Assembly: GCA_024685975.1 (NCBI GenBank)
Contig: JAIBDZ010000009.1
Location: 1 to 64,000, forward strand
Source: Piscirickettsiaceae bacterium
Lineage (GTDB): Bacteria; Pseudomonadota; Gammaproteobacteria; Nitrosococcales; Methylophagaceae
Direction of reading: 5' to 3'
DNA length: 64,000 nt
Position numbers and translations under genes: made by a program. This document shows positions 21,195-27,934 of the stretch, in pieces. The notes beneath the pieces were generated by a model that was not told the origin of the DNA, did not search any database, and worked only from the letters and a program-made list of their open reading frames with translations. Within the stretch, counting starts at the first letter, position 1; each line of letters opens with the position of its first letter.

Positions 21195-21796
21195 ATAGCT
21201 AAAGCCAATAACATGATCCCAGTGAATTGATGAAAACGTCGCTGGTGGTGAGGTTGTTTGACCAAATAACGTTGTAAGGGTTTTGCCATGATGGCATAGC
21301 CCGAAAAAACAATCAGCGTAATCAGAATAAAAATAGTGCCGACTTGAATAAGCTGAACAGCCAGCTCTCCATGCTGTAAATCAATGAACTGGGGCAAAAA
21401 AGCCAAAAAGAATAGTGCCACTTTTGGGTTGCTCAAGTTCATTAAAATACCTCGGCGGTAGAACTGAAAAGCTGTTTTTTGAGGGCTCTGTTGGGCGGTA
21501 AATGTCAGTTGGCTTGTTTGAAAGCTCTGTAGTGCGAGAAAGGCCAAATAAGCCGCGCCACTATAGCGAACGACATCAAATAACCAAGGTGAGGCTAATA
21601 TCGCCGCCGTTACGCCTAATGCAATGGCCATTGTGTGGATCACCAATCCTGTACATAAACCTAAGGTTACCATTACCCCAATTTGCCAGCGATAAAGTGC
21701 TGACTGACTCAACACATAGAGATTGTCTGGGCCTGGTGTGATAGCCAATGTCACAGCCATCATCACAAAAAGCACTAATTCATCGAAAGGTAACAT
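21170..21796 (-). CDS. LysE/RhtB-family amino acid exporter
   Basis: The 208-residue inner-membrane protein has about six hydrophobic segments and the family N-terminal pattern AVTLAITPGPDNLYVLSQS. Members export amino acids such as threonine, homoserine lactone or lysine; the substrate cannot be told. The 3' end overlaps the convergent MfnB-like gene by about 25 bases. Confidence 0.88.
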   Translation of the reverse strand: MLPFDELVLFVMMAVTLAITPGPDNLYVLSQSALYRWQIGVMVTLGLCTGLVIHTMAIALGVTAAILASPWLFDVVRYSGAAYLAFLALQSFQTSQLTFTAQQSPQKTAFQFYRRGILMNLSNPKVALFFLAFLPQFIDLQHGELAVQLIQVGTIFILITLIVFSGYAIMAKPLQRYLVKQPHHQRRFHQFTGIMLLALAIHIAFFSV

Positions 21797-22050
21797 GCGG
21801 GCTAGTGTAGCGTAAATGGGATGTTAAATCAGGGTTTTATTAGACCATATGGTTTTAAGGGTTATTGCTTATCTTATTGTTTTTAATCATGAATAACCTA
21901 GCGGAATAGTCGAGAATAGATTGGATAAAAACGAGATTTATTTCATCACGATGATGTTTTTTTGGTGGAAAAACCCACAAAAATACTAGGTTTAAAAAAC
22001 CTTGTTTTTCAAGTGTTTAAAAGGCATTGTTTTTTGTAAGGGTAATACTG

Positions 22051-22065
22051 ACCAAATGGTTTGGT
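22051..22065. promoter_or_regulatory. Perfect palindrome, candidate operator of the alkB-like operon
   Basis: ACCAAA-TGG-TTTGGT ends five bases before TACGTATA. If TATAGA there is a -10 element, the palindrome covers the -35 position, the place expected for an activator of the FixJ/StyR class. The binding protein is not known. Confidence 0.4.
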
Positions 22066-22070
22066 GTTTC

Positions 22071-22078
22071 TACGTATA
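22071..22078 (+). promoter_or_regulatory. TACGTATA element upstream of the second AlkB-like gene
   Basis: The sequence reads TACGTATAGAGCC, about 100 bases before the ATG. The same element occurs before the norD-like, flavoprotein and lexA genes. Confidence 0.35.
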
Positions 22079-22174
22079 GAGCCAATGAAAGCCCCCTCGG
22101 TAACGTTGCCCCCCATCTACGGAAGTGATGGCCACACAACGTAGTCGTTTTTTTATACTGAGGAGGAAGAATTA

Positions 22175-23350
22175 ATGAATAAGTTACTCATTAATTTAAG
22201 ATATTTTTTAACACCCTTGTTAATTGTGATCGCGACATTAGGCATTGTCTATGGTGGCGTTTATTCGTGGTTAGGTGTTGCCATGTTCATTGCGGCGATT
22301 ATTTTAGATTGGGCGACGAGCTTGTTACCCATGAAATTAGAGCCTGCTGGTGTTGATGAGAATGGTGAATTAAATGGTATTCCATGGTTATTAAATACCA
22401 TGATGTACATGCAATATCCGATTTTTGTTTTATTACAACTGTCGTTAGTGTGGCGGGTTTCTGAATATGCAGCAGGTGTTCCTATTGGCACGATGGAAGT
22501 CTTAGGCGTCACCATTAATAGTGGTACAACAGGCTTTAACTTGATTGGTGCGGCTATTTCAAATGGCATGTTCATGGGCTTGGGTATTATGTTTGGACAT
22601 GAGTTATCACATACTAAAGGCCCAACATTTGTTTTATCACGCTGGATGATGGCGTTAAGTGGTATAGCGCATTTCTGCTATGCCCATGTCTATAATCATC
22701 ATCTTGAATTAGCCCATGAAGATGATCCAGCGACTTGCCCTCGTGGTCGTAGCATTTATAAGCATTTTCTATTGTCACATTTCGGCCAATCTCGCTTTTT
22801 ATACAAGATGGAACAAGCGCGTTTAGCAAGAATAGGTGTGCCATTTATTTCAATCCAAAATCGTTGGTTACGCGGCTATGCAATGAGCTTGCCGACCGTT
22901 TTCCTATTTTGGTATTTCGGCGGTTGGGCAGGATTAGGTGTGATGGGGATTGCGTGGGTTATTTCAGCGTTTGAATTAGAAGTCTTGAACTTCTTAGAGC
23001 ACTACGGTTTAATTCGCGAAAAAGGCCAACCAATTGAGTATCGTCATTCATGGGATGTCGGTGAATCACCGTTTACTCAAATTGGCTTTATCGAAATCGG
23101 CCGTCAAGGTGACCACCATGACCGTGGCGAAACACACTTCTGGGAATTAGAAGAAGTCGGTTCACCTGACACCGGTGTGGGTTACTACGCCATGTTCTCA
23201 ATGTTATTGGTGCCACCAGCGTGGGAAGCCTTTATTAAACCTCATTTAGCAAAATGGGATGATCAAATGGCCTCGGAAGGTGAGCGTGCGATTGCTGAGC
23301 GAATGAATAAGCAAGCAGGCTGGAATGATATGCCTTCATTAACAAGCTAG
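22175..23350 (+). CDS. AlkB-like integral membrane di-iron hydroxylase (copy 2)
   Basis: The 391-residue paralogue of the gene at 12-1193 has the same motif set: HELSH (142-146), HVYNHH with His181 (171-181), NFLEHYGL (272-279) and RQGDHHDRGETH (310-321). Hydrophobic segments lie at about 10-50, 75-95, 125-145 and 235-265. The di-iron site motifs match AlkB/XylM monooxygenases, with an altered last histidine box shared by both copies. It has a very strong Shine-Dalgarno sequence. It heads an operon with a two-segment membrane protein, two GST-fold proteins and a small HTH-like protein, with no rubredoxin. The substrate is unknown. An epoxide-forming role would fit the GST-like neighbours by analogy with isoprene degradation (inference only). 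Confidence 0.83.
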   Translation: MNKLLINLRYFLTPLLIVIATLGIVYGGVYSWLGVAMFIAAIILDWATSLLPMKLEPAGVDENGELNGIPWLLNTMMYMQYPIFVLLQLSLVWRVSEYAAGVPIGTMEVLGVTINSGTTGFNLIGAAISNGMFMGLGIMFGHELSHTKGPTFVLSRWMMALSGIAHFCYAHVYNHHLELAHEDDPATCPRGRSIYKHFLLSHFGQSRFLYKMEQARLARIGVPFISIQNRWLRGYAMSLPTVFLFWYFGGWAGLGVMGIAWVISAFELEVLNFLEHYGLIREKGQPIEYRHSWDVGESPFTQIGFIEIGRQGDHHDRGETHFWELEEVGSPDTGVGYYAMFSMLLVPPAWEAFIKPHLAKWDDQMASEGERAIAERMNKQAGWNDMPSLTS

Positions 23351-23361
23351 AAAAAATGATT

Positions 23362-23392
23362 CTGGGCGGTAGGGCTGCGCTTTACCGCCCAG
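23362..23392 (+). other. Intra-operon RNA hairpin after the AlkB-like gene
   Basis: Perfect 10-bp arms, CTGGGCGGTA and TACCGCCCAG, enclose an 11-base loop starting 12 bases after the alkB-like stop. The following bases are CTTTAAGAGG, not a T-tract, so a full terminator is unlikely. A processing or 3'-stabilising element that sets unequal expression within the operon is more likely. Confidence 0.6.
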
Positions 23393-23410
23393 CTTTAAGA
23401 GGAGATAAAA

Positions 23411-23614
23411 ATGAGTTCATTTAAAGGTTTTTTAGCAATATTAGTTTGGACTGTTGTAGTTGCTTTTGGTGCTATTCAACTGGATGTTGGTTCACATCAC
23501 AGTGATCCAATTTGGGCACTCGCCACATCAGTAGCATTTTTAGTGTGGTTAGTCTGTTCCGTTGCCTTATTTTTTAGTGTGGCAAAAGACGATCCATTCA
23601 AGTGGGAAAAATAG
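23411..23614 (+). CDS. Small two-segment membrane protein of the AlkB-like operon
   Basis: The 67-residue protein has two hydrophobic helices (about 6-25 and 35-56) and a charged C-terminal tail, AKDDPFKWEK. The ribosome site AGAGGAG sits before the ATG. It lies 60 bases after the AlkB-like gene and 71 before the first GST-like gene. I recognise no family. A role as a small subunit or electron-transfer anchor for the hydroxylase is possible but rests on position alone. Confidence 0.7.
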   Translation: MSSFKGFLAILVWTVVVAFGAIQLDVGSHHSDPIWALATSVAFLVWLVCSVALFFSVAKDDPFKWEK

Positions 23615-23685
23615 CATTAAAGCTAATTAAGGTTGAGTTTATGCTCTGCCTACATAATAACGATGACAAATAAAAGGGGTTAAGA

Positions 23686-24360
23686 ATGCCATTTTGGAAA
23701 AAGAAAAAACAACCAGTTCGCATGAAAATGCGTGGCTTTACAGGCGATGTCAATACAGCAAAATGTCTGTTAATGGCAGCTGAGAAAAACGTACAGTTAG
23801 ATGTTGAAGTCTTAGATGTTAAAGCAGGTGCTGCCGACGACGAGGCGTATCGTGCATTATCACCATTAGGTAAGTTTCCTTTCTTGGAAGAAGGGGATTA
23901 CTCCGTCACAAGTGTGAATGCAGTCTTAGCTTTCCTCGATGTTCGTGGTGCAGGAAATTCATTACTCAATCCGAAAAAAGCACAATTATTTGGCCAACAA
24001 AACTATTGGTGTCAAGTGTCTCGTACGCAATGTGAGCCAGCTTTAAAAGTGTTAATCGATGCCAATATTTATGATGAAAAGGGCGGCGATACCGATGCTG
24101 CTTGCGCGACAATCAATATTGCTTTGGATGAGCTAGATAAATTTATCGACAATAAAGAATATATTGTTGGCGAATATAGTTTTGCAGATGTGCACTGGAC
24201 TGCGGTCGCTCATATGCTGGTTTTGGTGGGTGCTGAAGATGCCATCACATCACGGAGCAATATGAGTGCTTGGTTTGATCGTGTCAAAGCAAGACCAAGT
24301 TATGCCGGATTACCATCACTTGATGATGTAAAAAACAAACAACTTAGATCAGTCGCCTGA
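23686..24360 (+). CDS. GST-fold protein A1
   Basis: The 224-residue protein has a basic N-terminus (FWKKKKQ), a thioredoxin-like domain with the cis-proline loop SPLGKFPFL, and an all-helical C-terminal domain with the GST N-cap motif YSFADVHW. At the position where GSTs carry the catalytic Tyr, Ser or Cys it reads RGFTGDVNTAKC, and the usual Glu-Ser glutathione contact is not obvious. It may therefore bind glutathione differently or have a structural role. It is a paralogue of the protein at 25800 and pairs with the longer GST-like gene that follows. Confidence 0.78.
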   Translation: MPFWKKKKQPVRMKMRGFTGDVNTAKCLLMAAEKNVQLDVEVLDVKAGAADDEAYRALSPLGKFPFLEEGDYSVTSVNAVLAFLDVRGAGNSLLNPKKAQLFGQQNYWCQVSRTQCEPALKVLIDANIYDEKGGDTDAACATINIALDELDKFIDNKEYIVGEYSFADVHWTAVAHMLVLVGAEDAITSRSNMSAWFDRVKARPSYAGLPSLDDVKNKQLRSVA

Positions 24361-24390
24361 TCATCACTATAACGATAAAAGGAGAAAGAA

Positions 24391-25182
24391 ATGGCTGATT
24401 TATTTCATTATGGTTCTGCAGCAAAAGCGTTAGATGCAGAGGATCGTTACGGTAGTGACGGTGACATGAAAAAAACACAATACATCATGCAGTTGCTAGG
24501 GTTTCCTGGTGATGTAGAGACATTAAAATGTTTATTGACGGCAGCAGAAAAAGGCATTGAGGTCGAAAGCGGCGTCTTAGATATGACAAAAGGGGAACAA
24601 AACGGCGAAGATTATCGCAAGATTTCTCCGTTTGGATTAACGCCAGCATTAAAAGAAGCCCATTACACTATCGCGGGTGAGCCTGGAACAGCCGTGTTTA
24701 TTGAAGGACGAGGCTTAGGTAACCGTCTAGCGCCACGTAATGCGGCAGTATTGGCTTCGCAAATGTATTGGATGGAAGTCGGTAAAGAAGATGTGCAACC
24801 GCATGTTGAAACATTGATGATGCAAAAAGTCTGTGGTCAGATGGCTGACGCTAACTTTGCTAGCGATGACGCGGCTATTGAGGCGGCACGTGAAGCTTTA
24901 GTGATGCCATTAGGTATGTTTGATGATCAATTACAATCGAATGAATATATTGTTGGACAATATTCCTATGCCGATATTCATTGGACAATTTACATTCATC
25001 TATTAACGATCTTAGGTGAAGGGGCATTATTTGCTAAACATAACAATATCAAAGCATGGTTTGAACGTATTAAAGTACGTAAAAGCTTTTCAGGCCAAGA
25101 TATTGTGGGATATGACTTCTTACCAACATTGGACGAAATCAAAGCGAAAGTATTGAAAGATGTCGAATGTGGTGAGTTCTAA
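24391..25182 (+). CDS. GST-fold protein B1 with N-terminal extension
   Basis: The 263-residue protein differs from its neighbour by an N-terminal extension of about 30 residues containing DRYGSDGDMKKTQYIMQ, followed by LGFPGDVETLKCLL and the SPFGLTPAL cis-proline loop. The helical domain has YSYADIHW. A conserved tail reads FLPTLDEIKAKVLKDVECGEF-like in both B copies. Catalytic positions are again non-standard. It has a good ribosome site (AAAGGAG) 30 bases after A1. It is a paralogue of the protein at 26483. The function is unknown; A and B proteins may form a heterodimer. Confidence 0.78.
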   Translation: MADLFHYGSAAKALDAEDRYGSDGDMKKTQYIMQLLGFPGDVETLKCLLTAAEKGIEVESGVLDMTKGEQNGEDYRKISPFGLTPALKEAHYTIAGEPGTAVFIEGRGLGNRLAPRNAAVLASQMYWMEVGKEDVQPHVETLMMQKVCGQMADANFASDDAAIEAAREALVMPLGMFDDQLQSNEYIVGQYSYADIHWTIYIHLLTILGEGALFAKHNNIKAWFERIKVRKSFSGQDIVGYDFLPTLDEIKAKVLKDVECGEF

Positions 25183-25199
25183 TCTGCGAGACAAAAACA

Positions 25200-25409
25200 A
25201 TGTATAACACCAATATCGAAGCAGCCCAAATTATCGCAGATCTGCAATTAGCAGAGACAGAAGTGGCTAAATATCTCAATGTGACCACAGAAATGGTTAA
25301 AAAATGGTTTCATGAAGATAAGCAACATCAAGTGATGATGCCGGAAGCAGAATTACATTTTTTGAAATATTGTTTGATGACGGATAACAAGCGATCGCAG
25401 TTATTCTAA
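25200..25409 (+). CDS. Small helix-turn-helix-like protein closing the AlkB-like operon
   Basis: The 69-residue protein is predicted mostly helical. LAETEVAKYLNVTTEMVKKWF reads like a helix-turn-helix (about 17-37). It starts 17 bases after GST-like B1 and ends 22 bases before a terminator, so it is the last gene of the first transcription unit. The second GST-like pair has no such gene. It may be a small DNA-binding regulator; no family is recognised. Confidence 0.6.
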   Translation: MYNTNIEAAQIIADLQLAETEVAKYLNVTTEMVKKWFHEDKQHQVMMPEAELHFLKYCLMTDNKRSQLF

Positions 25410-25431
25410 TGGTGGACAATACATTGATGTG

Positions 25432-25463
25432 AAAATAGGTCGCTGTGTGCGGCCTATTTTTTT
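25432..25463 (+). terminator. Rho-independent terminator of the AlkB-like operon
   Basis: AAAATAGGTCGC and GCGGCCTATTTT form a 12-bp stem with one G-T pair and a TGTGT loop, followed by TTT. It closely resembles the terminator at 27301 after the second GST-like pair. Confidence 0.88.
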
Positions 25464-25799
25464 ATGGAATAGATGAACGACTTAACTGCGCAAAAAAACT
25501 AAAATAAAGCCAAAAAGCGAGTCACACTAGTAGAAGCCGATCTGGTGTTATTTCTCTGTCCCTTTATTATTCTATGCTCTATTCCTGACCTTAAATACAA
25601 AAACTTACGATTTAGGACTAGTCAGATTCAATATAAATTTGATATCTTGGCTGGCTTTCATTGCGTTTTCCAGCAACATAAATAGTAATTTAAGGTTGAT
25701 AGAAACTAGGCTAGAACTCACCGTATGACGATATTTGTCGCATACAAGTAAATAAAGTGACTAGCTCAAAATGATATTCATGATAATGAGGAAATAATA
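25464..25799 (+). promoter_or_regulatory. Region upstream of the second GST-like pair
   Basis: This 336-base gap lies between the first operon's terminator and the second GST-like pair, so it should hold a separate promoter. A near-perfect inverted repeat, GTATGACGA / TCGCATAC, lies at 25723-25745, and the ribosome site (GAGGAAA) is at the end. No TACGTATA copy and no ORF are seen. Confidence 0.35.
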
Positions 25800-26459
25800 A
25801 TGTTTGGGCTTTTTAAGAAGAAAAACAAAGGCGCAGAAAGTATGAAATTGCGCGGTTTTCCTGGCGATCTAGGCACGGTCAAATGTCTTGTCATGGCTGC
25901 GGAAAAACAAGTTAAATTAGAAACTGAATTACTCGATGCGCAATCTGGTGTACAAGACCAAGCTGAGTATCGCGCTTTGTCACCTTTCGGTAAATTTCCA
26001 TACCTTCAAGAAGGCGATGCGGTAGCGATTGGCGCTGAAGCGGCATTAGCTTATATGGATACACGTGGTAAAGGTTTCCTAAACCCGAAAAAAGCACAAT
26101 TTTTTGGTCATCAAAACTTTTGGTGGCAAATGGCTGACAGAGTCAATGATGATGTACAAGCATTGATGAATGCTGCAGCATTCGGTAGTAGCGATGACTG
26201 TGATATGGCGAACCTCGAAGCAGTACTAGATGCTTTTGATGCCTTCTTAACAGGTAAAAACTTTATCGTTGGCGATTATTGTTACGCAGATGTTCATTGG
26301 ACTGCAGTGGCACATTTCTTAGAGTTAGCCGGTAAAAAAGACCTGATTGATGCAAGAGCGAATGTTAGTGCTTGGTACAGCAATGTTAAACAGCGTCCTA
26401 GCGCATCCGTTTTGCCATCATTAGATGACATCAAACAAAAACAATTTAAAGCAGCCTAA
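25800..26459 (+). CDS. GST-fold protein A2
   Basis: The 219-residue paralogue of A1 has a basic start (FGLFKKKNKG), RGFPGDLGTVKCL, cis-proline loop SPFGKFPYL and C-terminal cap YCYADVHW. The catalytic Tyr/Ser position is occupied by Pro, as in the B proteins. It has its own upstream region and is followed after 23 bases by the B2 gene, reproducing the A1-B1 order. The function is unknown; a link to the AlkB-like hydroxylase is inferred from the shared pair. Confidence 0.78.
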   Translation: MFGLFKKKNKGAESMKLRGFPGDLGTVKCLVMAAEKQVKLETELLDAQSGVQDQAEYRALSPFGKFPYLQEGDAVAIGAEAALAYMDTRGKGFLNPKKAQFFGHQNFWWQMADRVNDDVQALMNAAAFGSSDDCDMANLEAVLDAFDAFLTGKNFIVGDYCYADVHWTAVAHFLELAGKKDLIDARANVSAWYSNVKQRPSASVLPSLDDIKQKQFKAA

Positions 26460-26482
26460 TCGGCTCTCCGGAGGAAAAAAGA

Positions 26483-27271
26483 ATGAATGATTTATTCCAT
26501 TTTGGTTCAGCCGCCAAGGCATTAGATGCTGATGATCGTTACGGTAGTGACGGTGAAATGAAAAAAACACAATACATCATGCAAGTATTGGGTTTTCCTG
26601 GTCATCCAGACACATTAAAACTGTTGTTAACAGCAGCGGAAAAAGGGATCGAAGTTGAAACTGCGGTCATTGATATGTCTACAAACCAACAAGATTCAGA
26701 AGACTACCGCGCTATTTCACCTCTTGGTGTTGTACCTGCGTTAAAAGAAGCTGATTACATCTGTGTGGGTGAAAATGGCACATCTGTTTTTGTTGAAGGA
26801 CGTGGTTTAGGCCGTTTCTTAGCGCCACGTAATGCAGCCGTCTTAGCAGATCAAAACTATTGGATGGATATTGGTCGTACAGAAGTACAACCGCATATTG
26901 AAACATTAGTTCATGAATTAGTTGTCGGCGAAATGGCGGACCCAAGTTACACCGCTGATGCTGCAAAAGTCGATGCTGCTAGAGCTGCTTTAGCAACACC
27001 TTTTGATGCGCTTGATGCCAAAATCAACAGTGAATATATTGTTGGTGAATTTTGCTATGTTGATATTCACTGGACAGCTTATTGCCACTTATTGACAGTG
27101 ATTGGCGAAGCAGAGTTTTTGAATTCTCGTCCGAGTGTAAAAGCATGGTTTGAGAAAATCAAAGTGCATAAGAGCTACTCTGGTCAAGACATCATGGCGT
27201 ATGACTTTATGCCATCATTAGAAGATATTAAAGCGAAGAAATTAGCTGATATCGAATGTGGTGAATTCTAA
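26483..27271 (+). CDS. GST-fold protein B2 with N-terminal extension
   Basis: The 262-residue paralogue of B1 shares the N-terminal extension with DRYGSDGEMKKTQYIMQ, then LGFPGHPDTLKLLL, SPLGVVPAL and FCYVDIHW. The Cys found after Lys in A1, B1 and A2 is Leu here. DNA encoding the extension is 49/50 identical to that of B1 (24442-24491 versus 26534-26583), much closer than the rest of the gene. A Shine-Dalgarno GGAGGA precedes the ATG. It ends 30 bases before a terminator. Confidence 0.78.
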   Translation: MNDLFHFGSAAKALDADDRYGSDGEMKKTQYIMQVLGFPGHPDTLKLLLTAAEKGIEVETAVIDMSTNQQDSEDYRAISPLGVVPALKEADYICVGENGTSVFVEGRGLGRFLAPRNAAVLADQNYWMDIGRTEVQPHIETLVHELVVGEMADPSYTADAAKVDAARAALATPFDALDAKINSEYIVGEFCYVDIHWTAYCHLLTVIGEAEFLNSRPSVKAWFEKIKVHKSYSGQDIMAYDFMPSLEDIKAKKLADIECGEF

Positions 27272-27300
27272 ACGATTACGTTTAGAAGATTATCATCAAA

Positions 27301-27333
27301 AAATAGGCCGTTAAAAACGGCCTATTTTTTTTA
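27301..27333. terminator. Bidirectional terminator after the second GST-like pair
   Basis: A perfect 13-bp stem, AAAATAGGCCGTT / AACGGCCTATTTT, has an AAA loop and is flanked by A- and T-runs. It can also stop the convergent DJ-1-like gene. Stem and tail resemble those of the terminator at 25432. Confidence 0.92.
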
Positions 27334-27358
27334 TCTGTAGAAAATACCTTGTAAGGCT

Positions 27359-27925
27359 TTAAGCGGGTATTGACTCACCCATCAATGCCGTTTCAACTTG
27401 CTGGCGGACGTCGTCACCTTGCAGCAAAGTGATTAAGGTTAAAGCAAAGTCGAGAGCCGTTGCTGGACCGCGCGAAGTAATAATATTGCCATCGATGGTC
27501 ACAGCTTGTTCTGTCACCGTAATATCAGGCCAAGCAGCAGGATCAATACTGCCTGGGTAGCAACTGATGGTTTTTCCTTGTAATAAACCGGCATCAGCTA
27601 AAATGAGTGGTGCGGCACAAATTGCAGCGATAGCGTGTTCATTGTCTGAATGACGGATTAAAATATCATGGATTAAAGGGTCATTATTCAGGTTGTCCGT
27701 CCCAGGTTGCCCTCCCGGTAAAACAACCATATCAAAAGATTGCCCAGCGACATCATCTAATAGAACATCGGCGATGAGTTGCGTGCCGCGGCTAGCCATA
27801 ATTTGTAAGGATTCGACGCCAGCCGTGACGACTTGAATGCCGCCACGACGGAGTAAATCGATGATTGTTACCGCTTCTAATTCTTCACAGCCATCCGCTA
27901 AAGGGATTAATACTTGCTTAGCCAT
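27359..27925 (-). CDS. DJ-1/PfpI family protein (YajL-like)
   Basis: The 188-residue class I glutamine-amidotransferase-like protein has the nucleophile-elbow Cys in AAICAAPL and the N-terminal acidic residue in ADGCEELE, as in DJ-1 and YajL. These proteins act as stress-protective deglycase, glyoxalase or chaperone-like proteins in the cytoplasm. It starts ten bases downstream of the ctpA stop on the same strand, so it is probably co-transcribed with the protease and the murein genes upstream. Confidence 0.88.
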   Translation of the reverse strand: MAKQVLIPLADGCEELEAVTIIDLLRRGGIQVVTAGVESLQIMASRGTQLIADVLLDDVAGQSFDMVVLPGGQPGTDNLNNDPLIHDILIRHSDNEHAIAAICAAPLILADAGLLQGKTISCYPGSIDPAAWPDITVTEQAVTIDGNIITSRGPATALDFALTLITLLQGDDVRQQVETALMGESIPA

Positions 27926-27934
27926 AAGATTACT

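Larger units (their letters stand above)
21797..22174 (+). promoter_or_regulatory. Upstream regulatory region of the second AlkB-like operon
   Basis: This 378-base gap holds two 15-bp palindromes, AGGTTTaaaAAACCT (21988-22002) and ACCAAAtggTTTGGT (22051-22065), then TACGTATA (22071-22078) and a strong ribosome site GAGGAGGAA just before the ATG. The arrangement suggests an activator-controlled promoter. No ORF is convincing. Confidence 0.5.

Noticed and set aside
25655-25675. Possible sigma-54 promoter (TGGC...TTGC)
   Set aside because: The spacings between TGGC and TTGC are 5 or 9 bases, not the required 7.
25464-25799. CRISPR or tandem repeat search in the long intergenic gaps
   Set aside because: No direct repeats of regular spacing were found in this or the other gaps.
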